This document shows positions 10,923 to 21,539 of a DNA stretch of 64,000 nt, piece by piece; position 1 is the stretch's first letter, and each line of letters begins with the position of its first letter. The notes beneath the pieces were generated by a model that made no database searches, was not told the DNA's origin, and was given only the letters and a program-made list of their open reading frames with translations. This DNA is from Diploptera punctata (lineage: Eukaryota > Arthropoda > Insecta > Blattodea > Blaberidae): assembly GCA_030220185.1 (NCBI GenBank), contig JASPKZ010001233.1:372001-436000 (forward strand). The letters run 5' to 3'. The position numbers were made by a program, and so were the translations under genes.

Positions 10923-11798
10923 GACTATTTAACGAATAAAATTAAGCTGTTTACTCACAAATCATTGTTTAACTATAGTTATTTTGTCCCGCGCCGTAGC
11001 CGAGTGGTTAAGGCAGGAAGCCTTGGCGCAAAGTTACGGGACTTGCGCTGGTTCGAGTCTCCATGGGGGAAGAAATTTTCTCATGGTATTTCGGCCAGTA
11101 TGGGACCGGTGCCCACCCAGCATCGTGATGCATTTGGGTAGCTACAATAATTAGCGGCTCCAGGTTGAGAAAACCAGCTATAACGGCTGGGGGACTCGAC
11201 ATGCTGACCACATGTCACCCCTACACTGGCTGATTATCATCTACCTCTGTGATTGACACATGTGGATGTGAGGCCAGCAGCCGGCTGGTAGGCTAAGGGC
11301 CTTGTAGGCCTGTCGCGCCAGGAGTAAACTATAGTTATTTTAAAATATTTATATATTTCATGTAAACGGCGATGTTTGAAAACAAATCAGAAATGTGAGG
11401 TTATGTTCATTCACTGCTGCTTGATCATATTATTTATTGCCAAATAAGATCGCAATATTGTAAGAGTGCACCTAAGTGGATAAATAATGAAACACATCAA
11501 ACTATATATCATAATCAACATTACGGGTTATTCATCTTATTTTTTTAGTAAACAACTCAGTATAATCAAGGAATCTTTTCATTATTTGCTATATTCAATA
11601 TATTTGTTGGAGAAAAATAATGCTTTGACCTGTTCAGAACATTAAAAAGGAGGAGCTTTCTTTATCACAAAAGCAAGAGCTGATAAAGAGAAATCGATAA
11701 AGAGCGAGGTGAAACACGACTGTCATTGGTTGTAAAACAACATTCATTGAAATGTGATTGGTCATTGACTAGCATTTTGTGGCATGAGTTAAATAGTC
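10923..11798 (-). mobile_element. Foldback element family F, copy B (interrupted by SINE S2)
   Basis: Begins 'gactatttaacgaataaaat' and ends 'gcatgagttaaatagtc', so it is inverted relative to copy A. Shared landmarks: 'aacggcgatgtttgaaaaca', 'gacctgttcagaac', 'aggaggagctttctttatca', 'cacgactgtcattggttgta'. The SINE at 10986-11326 splits it. After removal the length is about 520 bp. A second side module (11799-11868) follows. Confidence 0.75.
10986..11326 (+). mobile_element. tRNA-derived SINE, family S2, with 15-bp target duplication
   Basis: Box A 'cgccgtagccgagtggttaa' and box B 'ctggttcgagtctccatg' resemble tRNA-Leu/Ser-type heads. The body has 'gaagaaattttctcatggta', 'cccacccagcatcgtgatgc', 'agctacaataattagcggct', 'gggggactcgacatgctgac' and 'gaggccagcagccggctggt'; the end is 'ggcctgtcgcgccagg'. 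The target AACTATAGTTATTTT is repeated at 10971-10985 and 11327-11341. Other copies: 50260, 55161, 58962, 59335 and 59822, plus a 3' piece at 35600. Confidence 0.9.
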
Positions 11799-11991
11799 CT
11801 AATAAATGCCACTCTTGATTTCCAAATTTTCTAGATAAATTGGAAATCACTCGTGGCATTACTTATGATAAAAGAGGAAATTAGAGGAACCATTATGAGA
11901 TAAGTTGTAAGTATCCACTTAAAATCAAAATGCAGCTGTGAATTTCATTGGCAGGGAGATTGGTTTGTTAATTAACAACTATCATACACTG

Positions 11992-12298
11992 CGGGACACG
12001 CCGTAACGTAGTTGGTTAAGGCAATACGCTACAAACCGGAAGGTCGAAGGTTTGCGTCCCGGTGGGATTAATATTCTTAAACTGGCCCAAACCTTCTGAT
12101 GGCACCATGACCTAGGAGTCGACTCAGCCTCTAATGGAAATGAGTACAAGACGCTAGTTCTGGGGATAAGGTAGCCGTCACGCAGGGCTGACAATCTGGC
12201 TGACCATCAAGTGCCGATTGTCTAGAAAAAGTGGAAGCCTTAACCTCCTACTATCTGAAGGGTATCCTGTGGCCTCTAGTGGGATCACTTTACCTTTT
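11992..12298 (+). mobile_element. tRNA-derived SINE, family S1
   Basis: Contains 'cgccgtaacgtagttggtta' (box A), 'ggtttgcgtcccggtgggat' (box B region), 'ggcccaaaccttctgatggc', 'gtcgactcagcctctaatgg', 'ataaggtagccgtcacgcag', 'gattgtctagaaaaagtgga' and 'gtgggatcactttacctttt'. No clear target duplication. The minus-strand 70-codon ORF here is a shadow. Confidence 0.85.
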
Positions 12299-12482
12299 AC
12301 GTACACTGCTTCTGAAGTAGGAAATTATATTGTCCATATATAATAGAAACTAATATGAATGAATAGTTGTCATTGTTAAATTATTCCAGAAAGAAAACGG
12401 CTTACATTTTGTAATAGTCTAATCAAAATTGAGTAAATCAACAAAAATTTATATTTGAAAATTGACAGAACAATCTCATACA

Positions 12483-12665
12483 TCGCTGCGGTCTGAGGGT
12501 AGCATCACTGCCTCGTACTCAGCGGGCTCGAGTTCGATCCCCGGTCGGGACAATTTTCCTAGGTGATGTTTTCTTTGGGGTTTTTCCTCACCTGTAAGAC
12601 AAATGGTCTGGTAACGTTAAGGCCCAAACTTCTCAGAACAACATCTGGCAATCATCATTATCATA
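12483..12665 (+). mobile_element. SINE family S4, 5' part only
   Basis: 'catcgctgcggtctgagggt' (box A region) and 'gagttcgatccccggtcggg' (box B) are followed by 'ttttcctaggtgatgttttc', 'cctcacctgtaagacaaatg' and 'ttaaggcccaaac'. It stops after 'acaacatctggc', so neither tail type is present. Confidence 0.75.
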
Positions 12666-12682
12666 TTCTCTATGTTTAGAAT

Positions 12683-13233
12683 GACTATTTAACTCATGTC
12701 CCAAATGGCAGTCAATGACCAATCACATTTCAATGAATTTTGATTTACAACCAATCACAATATTTTTCACCTCGATTTTATCACTTTCATTTTATCAAGT
12801 GGCTCCTAGATTGTATATATAGTGCACGAATGGAACCAGATTCTGCTTGCGAGATATAATAGAAAAACATTCTTAGCAATTGATTATACCACAAAAAAAA
12901 ACACTCTTTGCACTTTCTTAAACATATTATTTCCCAGGAATTAACGTTGCAGAAAAATATAATTGACATATTTACATCATAGGACATCAGAAATAAATTA
13001 ATAACCTGTAATGATGTGTTTAATTTTTTTCACCACTAGGGTGTATTCTTACAATATTGCGATTCTGTTTGGCAATAAATATGATCTGGTTGCAGTGATG
13101 AACAAATGAAACATAACGTTTCTCATTGGTTTTCAAACATCGCCGTTTACATATAATATATACATATTTAAAAATAACTATATTTAAATAATTATTTGTG
13201 AGCAAACTGCTTAATTTTATTCGTTAAATAGTC
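12683..13233 (+). mobile_element. Foldback element family F, copy C (uninterrupted)
   Basis: The cleanest copy, 551 bp, from 'gactatttaactcatgtccc' to 'attcgttaaatagtc'. Same landmarks as copy A, without the nested hairpin. A side module with 'caaatgtcactctttatttcc' and 'ggaaatcactcgtggcatta' follows at 13234-13305. The minus-strand ORFs of 61-66 codons are not supported as genes. Confidence 0.8.
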
Positions 13234-13309
13234 ATAACAAATGTCACTCTTTATTTCCAAATTCTCTAGATAAATTGGAAATCACTCGTGGCATTACTTA
13301 TGAATGTAT

Positions 13310-13980
13310 GGGCGAATGGTGCGTTTTGTCTTAAATGTTCGTGTTGTCTCGGAGGATGCCCAGGATTGAGCTGATCAGTCTTCCGGGCAGGTCCTCGAAT
13401 GATCGAAGAAGTGTTTTATTATCCAAAGTTTAAAATCCCTCTCCCGACAGATCGTGCCACTGTAAGGCCCGGGTGGCATGCGAAATGTAAACTTACATAT
13501 AAAATGAGAGGAAACTATGAGAGGAAAACAGAGAGGGAGAAAAAAAGAACAATCTATCTTGTGACTATATAATGAGATGTATCGACGCCAGTTTTTTTAT
13601 TTTTTATATAGGCCTATATGTTTTTGTCAAAACTGCAATGGATTATTATGAAGAATAATTCGCTGAAGTGTTCTTACTTAGACTACCTAATTCAATTTTA
13701 TATACTATAGGCCTATATATTTTCTGATGAATACATTATACTGTATTGTTATTTTCAAAATGGTTATATAATGATATATATTTAAATTTAGGCAATTTAA
13801 TCTAACCGAGCGATTTGGCACAGGAGCGCTTAAGCGGTATCATGTCGTTTGAGACTGGTACTTGGAAGGTCCCCGATTCAGGATTTATCCTTGGTTTTTC
13901 TCAGTCGTCAATGCAAATTCTGGGTTGGAATATCATTACCAGGACCCATTTCAGCATATTCGCAATTCATAGTTTCATCA
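13310..13980. other. No gene seen
   Basis: 13320-13490 is less AT-rich and may be an unrecognised repeat. 13500-13800 is AT-rich with short TA runs. No coding signal. Confidence 0.4.
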
Positions 13981-13984
13981 TCAT

Positions 13985-14150
13985 CATCATCCGTCACGAA
14001 TTAGGAATTTGTAGACCTGTTTCAGCCCCATCTAGCAGTATTTTAAGAGGTCTTCCTGGTCGACGATGTCCTTTGGGCTTATATTGCATCATCATTTTTG
14101 GGATTCTTGAATTTTCCATTCTTTTTACATGGTCTAGCTAGTTTAATTTA
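13985..14150 (-). mobile_element. LINE 3' end (reverse transcriptase C-terminus), fragment
   Basis: On the minus strand the translation is DHVKRMENSRIPK, then QYKPKGHRRPGRPLKILLDG and AETGLQIPNS followed by a stop and an (ATG)n tail. The RMExxRIPK ... GRRRPGRP..LLDG pattern is the C-terminal end of a large insect LINE family, also at 22850-23046 and 33782-34050. The plus-strand 108-codon ORF is its antisense. Confidence 0.75.
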
Positions 14151-14589
14151 TATCTATTGAGTTTTTTCGTCTACTGATTCTACTTCTAATTGTTCTAAAA
14201 TTTCTTCACTCTTTTTTCGATCTAAAAGAGAGTATCCTGCTGTCCTTCTGAGAAATTGTATTCATAGCTTCATTAAAAACAATAAATAGTCGCGATATGA
14301 TCTTAGTTGCAGTTAAAAACGGCAGATCATTTTTTGGACACACCTAGGTAGGCATACATCACAACACTTCTCTGAAAGAAATTTGAAGGTAGGTTTCGGC
14401 ATGCAATGGTTGACATTTCCCTTGTAAACGGGACCGATGGAGATTTGTAAAAATGTTTAAAAAATCTTTTCATGAAAACAATCTTACATGCCTTCGGAAA
14501 TCGCTAAAAAATTATTTTTTAAGATCTGATGCAGAAATCGTTATTAATAGGAACCTAGAAAATCTTGGAGGAACTATTAAGCTACTGTC

Positions 14590-14935
14590 CACTCTGTGGT
14601 CTCGAGGTAGCGTGCTGCCTAGTTACGCAGCGGGCCCGGATTCAGTCCCCGGTCGGGACACGTTTCCTAAATAAGGTATTTTTCGTTTTTTTTCCTCACT
14701 TTTAAGATAAATGTCACACAATCATCATTCATATTTGCCTTAGATTAAGTTTAGGATTAAGGACACTCCTGGCGCACCTCTATCATCACCCATCATCGGG
14801 GCAGCCGTATCCCTGCCTTCCAGGCGCCCGCAACCTCAGAAATGGATTACAATTACGCCGATGCCAGGAGAGAACACTAGAAATATCGAAATGACAACCT
14901 GGACATTGAAAGAAAAAAAAACTATTCAGCTACTT
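14590..14935 (+). mobile_element. tRNA-derived SINE, family S4, tail type a
   Basis: Contains 'tgtggtctcgaggtagcgtg' (box A region), 'gattcagtccccggtcggga' (box B), 'tttcctcacttttaagataa', then 'gattaaggacactcctggcg', 'ccttccaggcgcccgcaacc' and 'gccgatgccaggagagaaca', ending in an A-rich tail at 14922. The head is the same as S4b at 15150 but the 3' half is different. Confidence 0.8.
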
Positions 14936-15011
14936 TTTCTTGGAAATTTCTCGTAATGATATAGACCTATTTCATTAAAATAATGTTAAAATACTAAAAT
15001 ATGTAGGGCTA

Positions 15012-15132
15012 CCTGATATAGCAGTCAGCCTCAACTAAATTAAACTTCTGTTTAAGAAACTATGTTTTAACTACTTGACGATGTTTCTCAATCAAAAGTT
15101 TAATTTAGTTGAGGACAAGTGTTTTATCAAGT
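15012..15132. repeat. Hairpin element family H, short copy
   Basis: 'cctgatatagcagtcagcct' and 'caactaaattaaacttctgt' return as complements ('aagtttaatttagttgagga'), with the end near 'ttatcaagt'. It is a shorter version of 35249-35452, lacking the middle 80 bp. No ORF. Confidence 0.7.
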
Positions 15133-15149
15133 CCTTATTTTAATATTGT

Positions 15150-15462
15150 CCATCGCTGTGGTATCGTAGCGTGCTGCCTTGTCACGCAGCCGGCCCGGGT
15201 TCGATTCCCGGTCGGGACAGCCTCCTGGGTGAGGTTTTTTTTTCGGGGTTTTTGCTCACCTGTAAGACAAATGTCAGGATGCTTAGGGCCCAACGGTCCC
15301 CGAAAATCATCCGGCCATCATCCTTATTAACCTTCACCGGTGTGAAAAGCAACGGGAAGCTACCACACCTGTAATTCCCTACTAAGCTGCAAAACTTAGC
15401 ATGAAAGTGCTATGATTGCAGTGAAAGACCTGCCTTCGGGCAGACTTACTATGGATAGATGG
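15150..15462 (+). mobile_element. SINE family S4, tail type b (LINE-like tail)
   Basis: The head 'catcgctgtggtatcgtagc' and 'gggttcgattcccggtcggg' are strong boxes A and B. The body has 'ctcacctgtaagacaaatgt' and 'cgaaaatcatccggccatca'. The tail 'aagctaccacacctgtaatt' to 'gattgcagtgaaagacc' ends in a stem-loop CTGCC-TTCG-GGCAG at 15430-15443. This end matches the 3' end of the LINE at 31520-32825. ORFs of 67-73 codons are SINE read-through. Confidence 0.85.
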
Positions 15463-16191
15463 ATTTTAATATTCTAACATTATATTGCATAACCTCAACA
15501 ATGTTTTACATTGAATTTTAGAAGTATTGTTTATTAAAATAGTTTATTTTAATCTGTAAATTGGTTACCTTCATTAATTCACTGTTAGTATTTACATTTC
15601 CGAGTCTAAAATTTACAGGAATTACTAAATAGCGAATGAATGAAATTCATGCTCGCTGTAGCATGATCACGTGAGCGCAATTATACGCATTATTATGAAA
15701 AGCTCGAGTGTCTTCTCGCACCCTCGTGACACGAATCGTCTCATTCAGCACTTCAAATCGGGTCATGAAATATACATTTCAGAGCTTTGTTTTGTATACT
15801 GATTAATTGGTCTAGGATACACAGAAACTCTGATTCAAATGTTTTGTTATCTTCCCCGATGAATAACTACATTGATAATTATCTAGCAGAGAATAGTCAT
15901 TCTCACGGAACGACTATAATTATGAATAATGAGGTGTTGGTGAAATTATGCCAACTTTCCCAGCCGTTTAATGTCACATTCTTTTCTATGCGTGACTTAG
16001 TATATTTTATGATTACCCTTGCTGCGCTTTCCAGTTTATATGCGATAAAACGCTTTAACTGATTAATTGAAACTCCTGGTATTGAGGTATAATAAATCGT
16101 GAAATGAAATGGGATGACATACAAATTTTATACAAATAAAATAATTACTATAAAATACTGTAGCAGAAATGGCCTTTATAATAGATAGTAG

Positions 16192-16636
16192 TTTAAAAAA
16201 AACTAAAACAACACGTTTTATTAGAAAACCGAAGTAAAAAATTAAAAATAATTTTAATTTCCAACACGCTTGGGATAAAATTAAAGTGGTGAACAAAAAA
16301 ATCATCTCCTACATATATAGAATAAAACTAAAGTTATCTACAAAAAAATACCAACAAAAGAGTGGGGTGCTCTATATTAATTAATATATTTAATAATAAA
16401 CAAATATTGGTAAAAGTAAAGTCTCTAAGAAGAAAACGTAAAAGCCATAAAAAGCACCCCACGCTTTTGATGGTAAAATCATTTTTTTTGTAGATAACTC
16501 TAGTTTTATTCTAGATGTGTTGGAGATGATTTTTTTGTTGACCACTTTAATTTTATCCCAAGCGTGTTGGAAATTAAAATTATTTTTCATTTTTTGTTCG
16601 GTTTTGTAATAAAGCGTGTTGTTTTAGTTTTTAAAA
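16192..16636. repeat. Large inverted repeat, arms about 180 bp
   Basis: The left arm (16192-16371, ending 'agtggggtgct') and the right arm (16453-16636, starting 'agcaccccac') are complementary with few mismatches, separated by about 81 bp of AT-rich spacer. Shared words: 'ccaacacgcttgggataaaa' / 'ttttatcccaagcgtgttgg' and 'aagttatctacaaaaaaa'. The outer end 'aataaagcgtgttgttttag' is repeated once more at 16675-16695. Minus-strand ORFs read through the arms and are not genes. Confidence 0.75.
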
Positions 16637-17033
16637 GTATTTTTTATTTTTTAGTTTGGTTTTCTAATAAAGCGTGTTATTTTAGTTTTTTAAACTATTA
16701 TTTTTTTTATTTTTAGTTTAATTGATTGTCATAAACCGGAATCCCATGAAAATGTAGTTGCTTACGATATTTTTAGTGTCTAGGCACGAATATAATTATA
16801 TATTTTTAAAATTATTATTATCTAACATTATTACAATATTTTTTAATATTTTAGTATAGTTAAATAGTTACAGTTAATCGTATCCTCATTTTTTTGGATA
16901 AATTACAATGTGGTAAGTTTACAGACTTGTCATTAATATTTTACAGAATAAGATAAAAATGTAAATAGGCTATCTTTAAATTCAATACTATTGTAGTATG
17001 AGTTAAAAGTAATACTCTTCTAAAAAATTCTCC

Positions 17034-17112
17034 TATTTGAACCAGCGACCTACGGATTACAGAAATTATATACCACTACAGTCCACCGCTTTACCAACTG
17101 AGCTACCAGAGG
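17034..17112 (-). pseudogene. tRNA-Tyr(GTA) remnant with intron, 3' truncated
   Basis: On the minus strand, from 17112: acceptor 5' strand CCTCTGG, TA, D arm GCTCAGTTGGTAAAGC, anticodon stem GTGGA, loop CTGTAG (anticodon GTA), an intron of about 18 nt (tggtatataatttctgta), A, TCCGT, variable AGGTC and the T arm up to GCTGGTTCAAAT. The intron directly after the base 3' of the anticodon is typical of eukaryotic tRNA-Tyr. The T-stem 3' strand and acceptor 3' strand are missing (next bases AGGAGAA), so it cannot fold or be processed. Its 5' end abuts the LINE at 17113. Confidence 0.8.
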
Positions 17113-19254
17113 ATATAATATTAATTTCTTACAACGATGGACTAAAAAACATAGACGATACTAAACTAAAATCAGACGCTTTAGAACTACCTTGGTACAC
17201 AATATGGAATCTTAGATCAGTTGATGAAAAAGTAGACACATTTAATACACTGATACTACAACTATACGACAGACATGCACCAGTAAAAACCCGACGATTT
17301 CCCCGCTCCCCTGCTCCCTGGATGAATGATTCAATACGTGAACTTATGTCAAAACGAGACAAAGCATACCGAACATACAGACGACATAAAAATGACGAGA
17401 ACTGGCAACTGTACAAACAACTTAGAAACACAACTACACAAACTATACGTAATGCCAAACTACGACACGCCCACAGTATAATCGGACCTGAAATAAGTGC
17501 ACGGGACACTTGGCGAAAGCTCCGTGCAATGGGACTTAGACAGTTGAATCCCTCAACTGACTCTATAGACATTTCTGTAGATGACTTAAATGAACATTTT
17601 ACCTCAATACCCATGACACCTCCAGACAACAAGACTAAAATAGACATTCTTAAAGCCTTATCCCCATCCCCACATATAGGAAGAGATAAATTTCACTTTT
17701 ACGACATTTCGCCTATAGACGTTAAAAAAGCACTCAAGCGGATTAAATCCAATGCGCAAGGAACAGATAACATCAGCATTTTAATGCTAAATAAAATCAT
17801 TGAAATTATTCTACCCACAGTGACTCATATTTTCAATGCTTCCCTTATAACTTCTATCTTCCCTATTGTATGGAAACAGTCTAGAGTTCGGCCTATACCA
17901 AAAATAAGTACACCTACTAACTGTAATGACTTCCGACCGATTAGCATCCTTCCGACATTATCTAAAGCCCTGGAATATATTGTACATAAGCAAAGACTGA
18001 TTATCTCCAAGAAAATCACCTCCTTGATCCTTATCAATCCGGCTTTAGATCTGGTCATAGCACAACCACAGCTTTGCTAAAAATTACCGAAGATATTCGT
18101 GAAGCCGTGGACAGACGTCAATTGACTCCTTTAACCTTACTTGACTTCAGCAAAGCTTTTGACACAGTAGACCACGACTTACTTATGATAAAGCTCAAGC
18201 ACCTACATTTGTCTGACAGCGCTGTATCCTGGTTCGACTCATACCTGCACGGTCGTCAACAATACGTTTCATTAAACTCTAGATCTTCGACTTGCGTAAC
18301 GTGCCGGCTGGAGTCCCCCAGGGCAGTGTTCTCGGACCTCTTCTTTTCTCAATCTACATAAATGATTTGCCAACTGTACTAAAGCACTGCCGTTATCACC
18401 TCTATGCTGATGATCTCCAAATTTACCTACATTCACCTCCTCATTCTCTCTATAACAGCTTGATGAAAATGAATGACGATCTCATATCCATCTTTAACTG
18501 GTCTTCAAGTATCGGTCTAAATCTAAATCCTAACAAGTCACAAGTAATTCTAATGGGACAACAAAGACTGCTTACAACCTTTGACATATCTACACTTCCA
18601 AACATTACTATAAATAATATAATTATCCCTTATTCTTCTTCAGTAATAGATCTTGGACTACATCTAGACGCAAATTTAACCTGGCAAACACAAGTGAAAC
18701 ACATATGTAAAAAGACTTTCTCCATCTTACATTATCTTAGACGTTTAAAGAATTTTCTCCCAGTTTCGTTAAAACAAATCCTAGTGCAGAATCTTGTGTT
18801 ACCACACTTCGATTATTGTGACATTGTATATAATGATCTAAACTATGCCTTGTCGCAGAGACTGCAGCGTGTTCATAATGCTTGCATTCGATTCATTTTC
18901 AATATCCGCCGTTATGACCATATTTCCGAACACTTTAATAACCTCTCTTGGCTCCGTCTTACTGATAGACGTAAATTGCACTCTCTTTCGCTACTTTTCA
19001 AGCTTCTGAATTCCTACATTCCTACTTACCTGGCGTCCAGATTTGAGAAGTTATCCTCCTACCACAATATTGACACTAGGTCACAAGATAGCAGTCTGCT
19101 AACAATTCCTCTTCATAGCACTTCCTCCTATTCTACTTCCTTCACAGTAGCCTCCGCCCGCTCCTGGAATCTCCTTCCTCAAGATATCAGGGGTTGCCGC
19201 ACACTTGGCACCTTTAAGTCACGCTTATACAGTTACCTGTTGTCTAATAATTAA
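17113..19254 (+). pseudogene. Reverse transcriptase ORF of the Jockey-like LINE (two frameshifts)
   Basis: Reverse transcriptase for target-primed integration of its own RNA. Segment 1 (to about 18010): linker, then KALKRIKSNAQGTDNI and VRPIPKI...FRPISILPTLSKALE (RT motifs 1-2). Segment 2 (about 18012-18290): PYQSGFRSGHSTTTALL, TLLDFSKAFDTVDHDLL (first catalytic Asp) and WFDSYLHGRQQYVSL. Segment 3 (18292-19254): [30 protein letters not shown] (catalytic DD), then thumb and C-terminal region to the stop. Shifts lie near 18008-18013 and 18285-18300. The ORF seen from 17037 begins in the tRNA-Tyr remnant, so its first 25 residues are spurious. Confidence 0.85.
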
Positions 19255-19550
19255 TTTTTCTCTATTTATTTAATTTTATACTATGTCATTAATCTTTTCC
19301 TCGTTTTTTTATATATCTTGTACATATTATATATTTAATTCGTTAAATTTAGAGTAAATCAAAATACATTATAAATATTAATTGTATTGTATTCATAACT
19401 TGTAATCGTTTATATATATATATATATATATTGTAATTTAGATTTAAGACTTTTCTTTTGTATTTTTTTTTAAACCTGGTTGAGTGGTAGACAAGGCCTT
19501 AAGGCCTTAACTCTGCCAGGTAAAATAAAGCTATTATTATTATTATTAAA
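17113..19550 (+). mobile_element. Jockey-like LINE, 5'-truncated relic
   Basis: A non-LTR retrotransposon lacking its endonuclease part and running to a 3' end with a hairpin (19475-19520) and a (TTA)n tail (about 19535-19549). The pre-RT linker includes APWMNDSIRELMSKRDKAY. The RT core is spread over three frames (see next entry). After the stop at 19252-19254 comes an AT-rich 3' UTR with a short TA run. The 3' hairpin AAGGCCTTAAGGCCTT within CCTGG...CCAGG recurs at 33049-33092 and 52576-52620 on the minus strand. Confidence 0.85.
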
Positions 19551-19914
19551 AAGTCGATAAGTCCGAAACCTATTTTTTGATGATCCTGGCCAGGATCTTA
19601 GAAAAAAATTAAGAAATTATTGTATTGTCATTCGTCCTTTACAAGTATACAAAGTTTCAAGTTGATCCAATGTTTTTAAGTGGGTGAAAATCGTGTTGAA
19701 AGATTCCGTTACATAGACAGATAGAGGTCAAGCTAATATAAAGCGTGTAAAAAGGAACGAAATTAAGCATTGAATAAACAAAAATATTTAAATGAATGGT
19801 GTGTTAATGTTAAAATGTTTTAATCATAAAATTTGAATTTTGAATTTGTTAAATTAAAATTATTAAAAAAACACAACACAATTGTCTTGGTAATGGTATC
19901 TGTGTAATTAATTA

Positions 19915-20384
19915 GACTATTTAACTACATGGACCGATAATCGTGCCTCTTCCTGTTGATAATCGTGCCTCTTCCTAATATAATCGTGTCTCTTCCTGTT
20001 CGTAATGAGGGATTTCTCCGCAAATTAACTTCTTTGACAAGGACATCGATTTAACAATGTACGATCGATATGTTACAGCAAGAAATGCCGTAAGAGAACA
20101 ACTTCAAAAATTATACAAAAAAAAAGATTAGTTCTGTTGCTCTAAGAAAATTATTAAATGTTGTCTAATGAATCTTCATTATTGTTAATAGTTATTCTCA
20201 TACAATCATCTATTGATTTTCCGAAGCCCAAAGAGATTTAACAGTAAAGATATACTGTTTGCAACTATACAGCTGGCTTAGAAACCTCCCGGAAATAAGA
20301 CCGGAATATATAATCTCACATTTGGTAAATATTAAACATTGTAATTATTTTTAGCTTTTGATGTTGTATTATTCGCTAAATAGC
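19915..20384. mobile_element. TIR element family G, copy 1
   Basis: Starts 'gactatttaactacatggac' and ends 'cgctaaatagcc', weakly inverted ends like family F. Landmarks repeated in copy 2 (29470-29946): 'aatcgtgtctcttcctgttc', 'atttctccgcaaattaactt', 'agcaagaaatgcc', 'gttattgtta'-like AT blocks and 'tttagcttttgatgttgtat'. A side segment 'actccaaatccaacg' follows in both copies. No ORF. Confidence 0.65.
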
Positions 20385-20940
20385 CACTCCAAATCCAACG
20401 TGAGGTTGAGTTTTTCATTAGACAAAATCACAACATCTTGTTAGATTACTGTTGATAAAATTGTTGCAAAATGAAGCACGTTTACTAGTTATTTCATGTA
20501 TAAGCCGCACCCTAATTTTGTAACTTACATTTTAGGTAAAAAGTGCTGCCTATACACGCGTAAATACGAAACAACCATACAAAATGGATAACTGGAAATG
20601 TCAAATGTATTGAAAATGATCTCACACAAGGAGATTGAAACGTCGACTTGAATAAATTGAATATTTGACTGAGATAACGAAATTATTATTGTTATTAATA
20701 TTAACTGACCTCGGGGAATAATATGTAGACATATACATATTTCTTTCAGAAAACGAGTTTGTGGTGCTATTTACCTATATATAAAAATTCACTTTGTCAG
20801 TAATAAAATTAGTTTTTTTTTTGCATTGTATTTAATTAATACTTGTTACCGTTCTTATAAGAGTAGATTATATATTTACAACCTTAAAAGCTAAATACCG
20901 AAAAATTGGCATGTGATTCTGATAGTTTTTGCCGTCTTTC

Positions 20941-20943
<3 letters not shown>

Positions 20944-21002
<59 letters not shown>
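20944..21002. repeat. (AT)n microsatellite
   Basis: An uninterrupted AT dinucleotide run of about 59 bp lies at the 5' edge of the LINE fragment that follows. Confidence 0.95.
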
Positions 21003-21007
<5 letters not shown>

Positions 21008-21121
21008 TCGATGTTATAATTAAAATTAGATCTGCTGAAATGAGATACCTTCGGAGGACTGCAGGATACACACTACTATATCACAAAAAAATGAAGACAT
21101 CTTAAGGTACGTACACATATG

Positions 21122-21208
21122 CGCGCCGCGAACACGAACGGCGCGCGCGCGGCGCAAACACGAACGGCGCGCGCGCGGCGCAAACACGAACGGCGCGCGC
21201 GCGGCGCA
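21122..21208. repeat. GC-rich subterminal tandem repeat, about 3 x 30 bp
   Basis: Three near-identical units of about 30 bp, each with 'aacacgaacggcgcgcgcgc' and 'ggcgca', lie just inside the left terminal repeat. The right end has related GC runs ('cgcgcgccgttcgcgcgcac', 'gcgcgcgcgcggcgcgc') with 'gacgaacat' in the opposite sense. They stand out against AT-rich surroundings and may be transposase binding sites. Minus-strand ORFs here are repeat translations. Confidence 0.8.
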
Positions 21209-21539
21209 TGTTATGTTCGTCGAAATTATTAATTTCAACGAACCTCCTGCGATCCATAGGAAACCCACAAACCTTCAGTAGACATTTTGCAGAGCAGGTG
21301 TAACCAACCATGTCTATTCCCTTTCCATTATCCCGCTTGCCCTGCATTCTTTCCCAAAAATAGGGACTTTTTTTTAAAATGCCGCGGGACGCGGGACAAA
21401 TTGTTAAAAATCGGGACGTCTGGTCACGCTTATTACTTATTACATCTTATAACTTTATTTACTTTTTCAAATATTATAGTATTAAAGGAATTAAAAAAAT
21501 ATATGATTTGTGTATATATATATATGTTTAAAATTATTA

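Noticed and set aside
13815..14141. 108-codon plus-strand ORF
   Set aside because: The minus strand here encodes a recognisable LINE C-terminus with an (ATG)n tail; the plus ORF is its antisense.
17037..17112. First 25 codons of the LINE ORF as coding
   Set aside because: These bases are the complement of a tRNA-Tyr remnant; the ORF is open across the junction by chance.
17129..17647. 172-codon minus-strand ORF
   Set aside because: Complete overlap with the sense LINE linker (APWMNDSIRELM...); Cys/Ser-rich antisense shadow.
21102..21268. Arg/Ala-rich minus-strand ORFs (RRARAVRVR...)
   Set aside because: Direct translation of the GC-rich subterminal tandem repeat of the TIR element.
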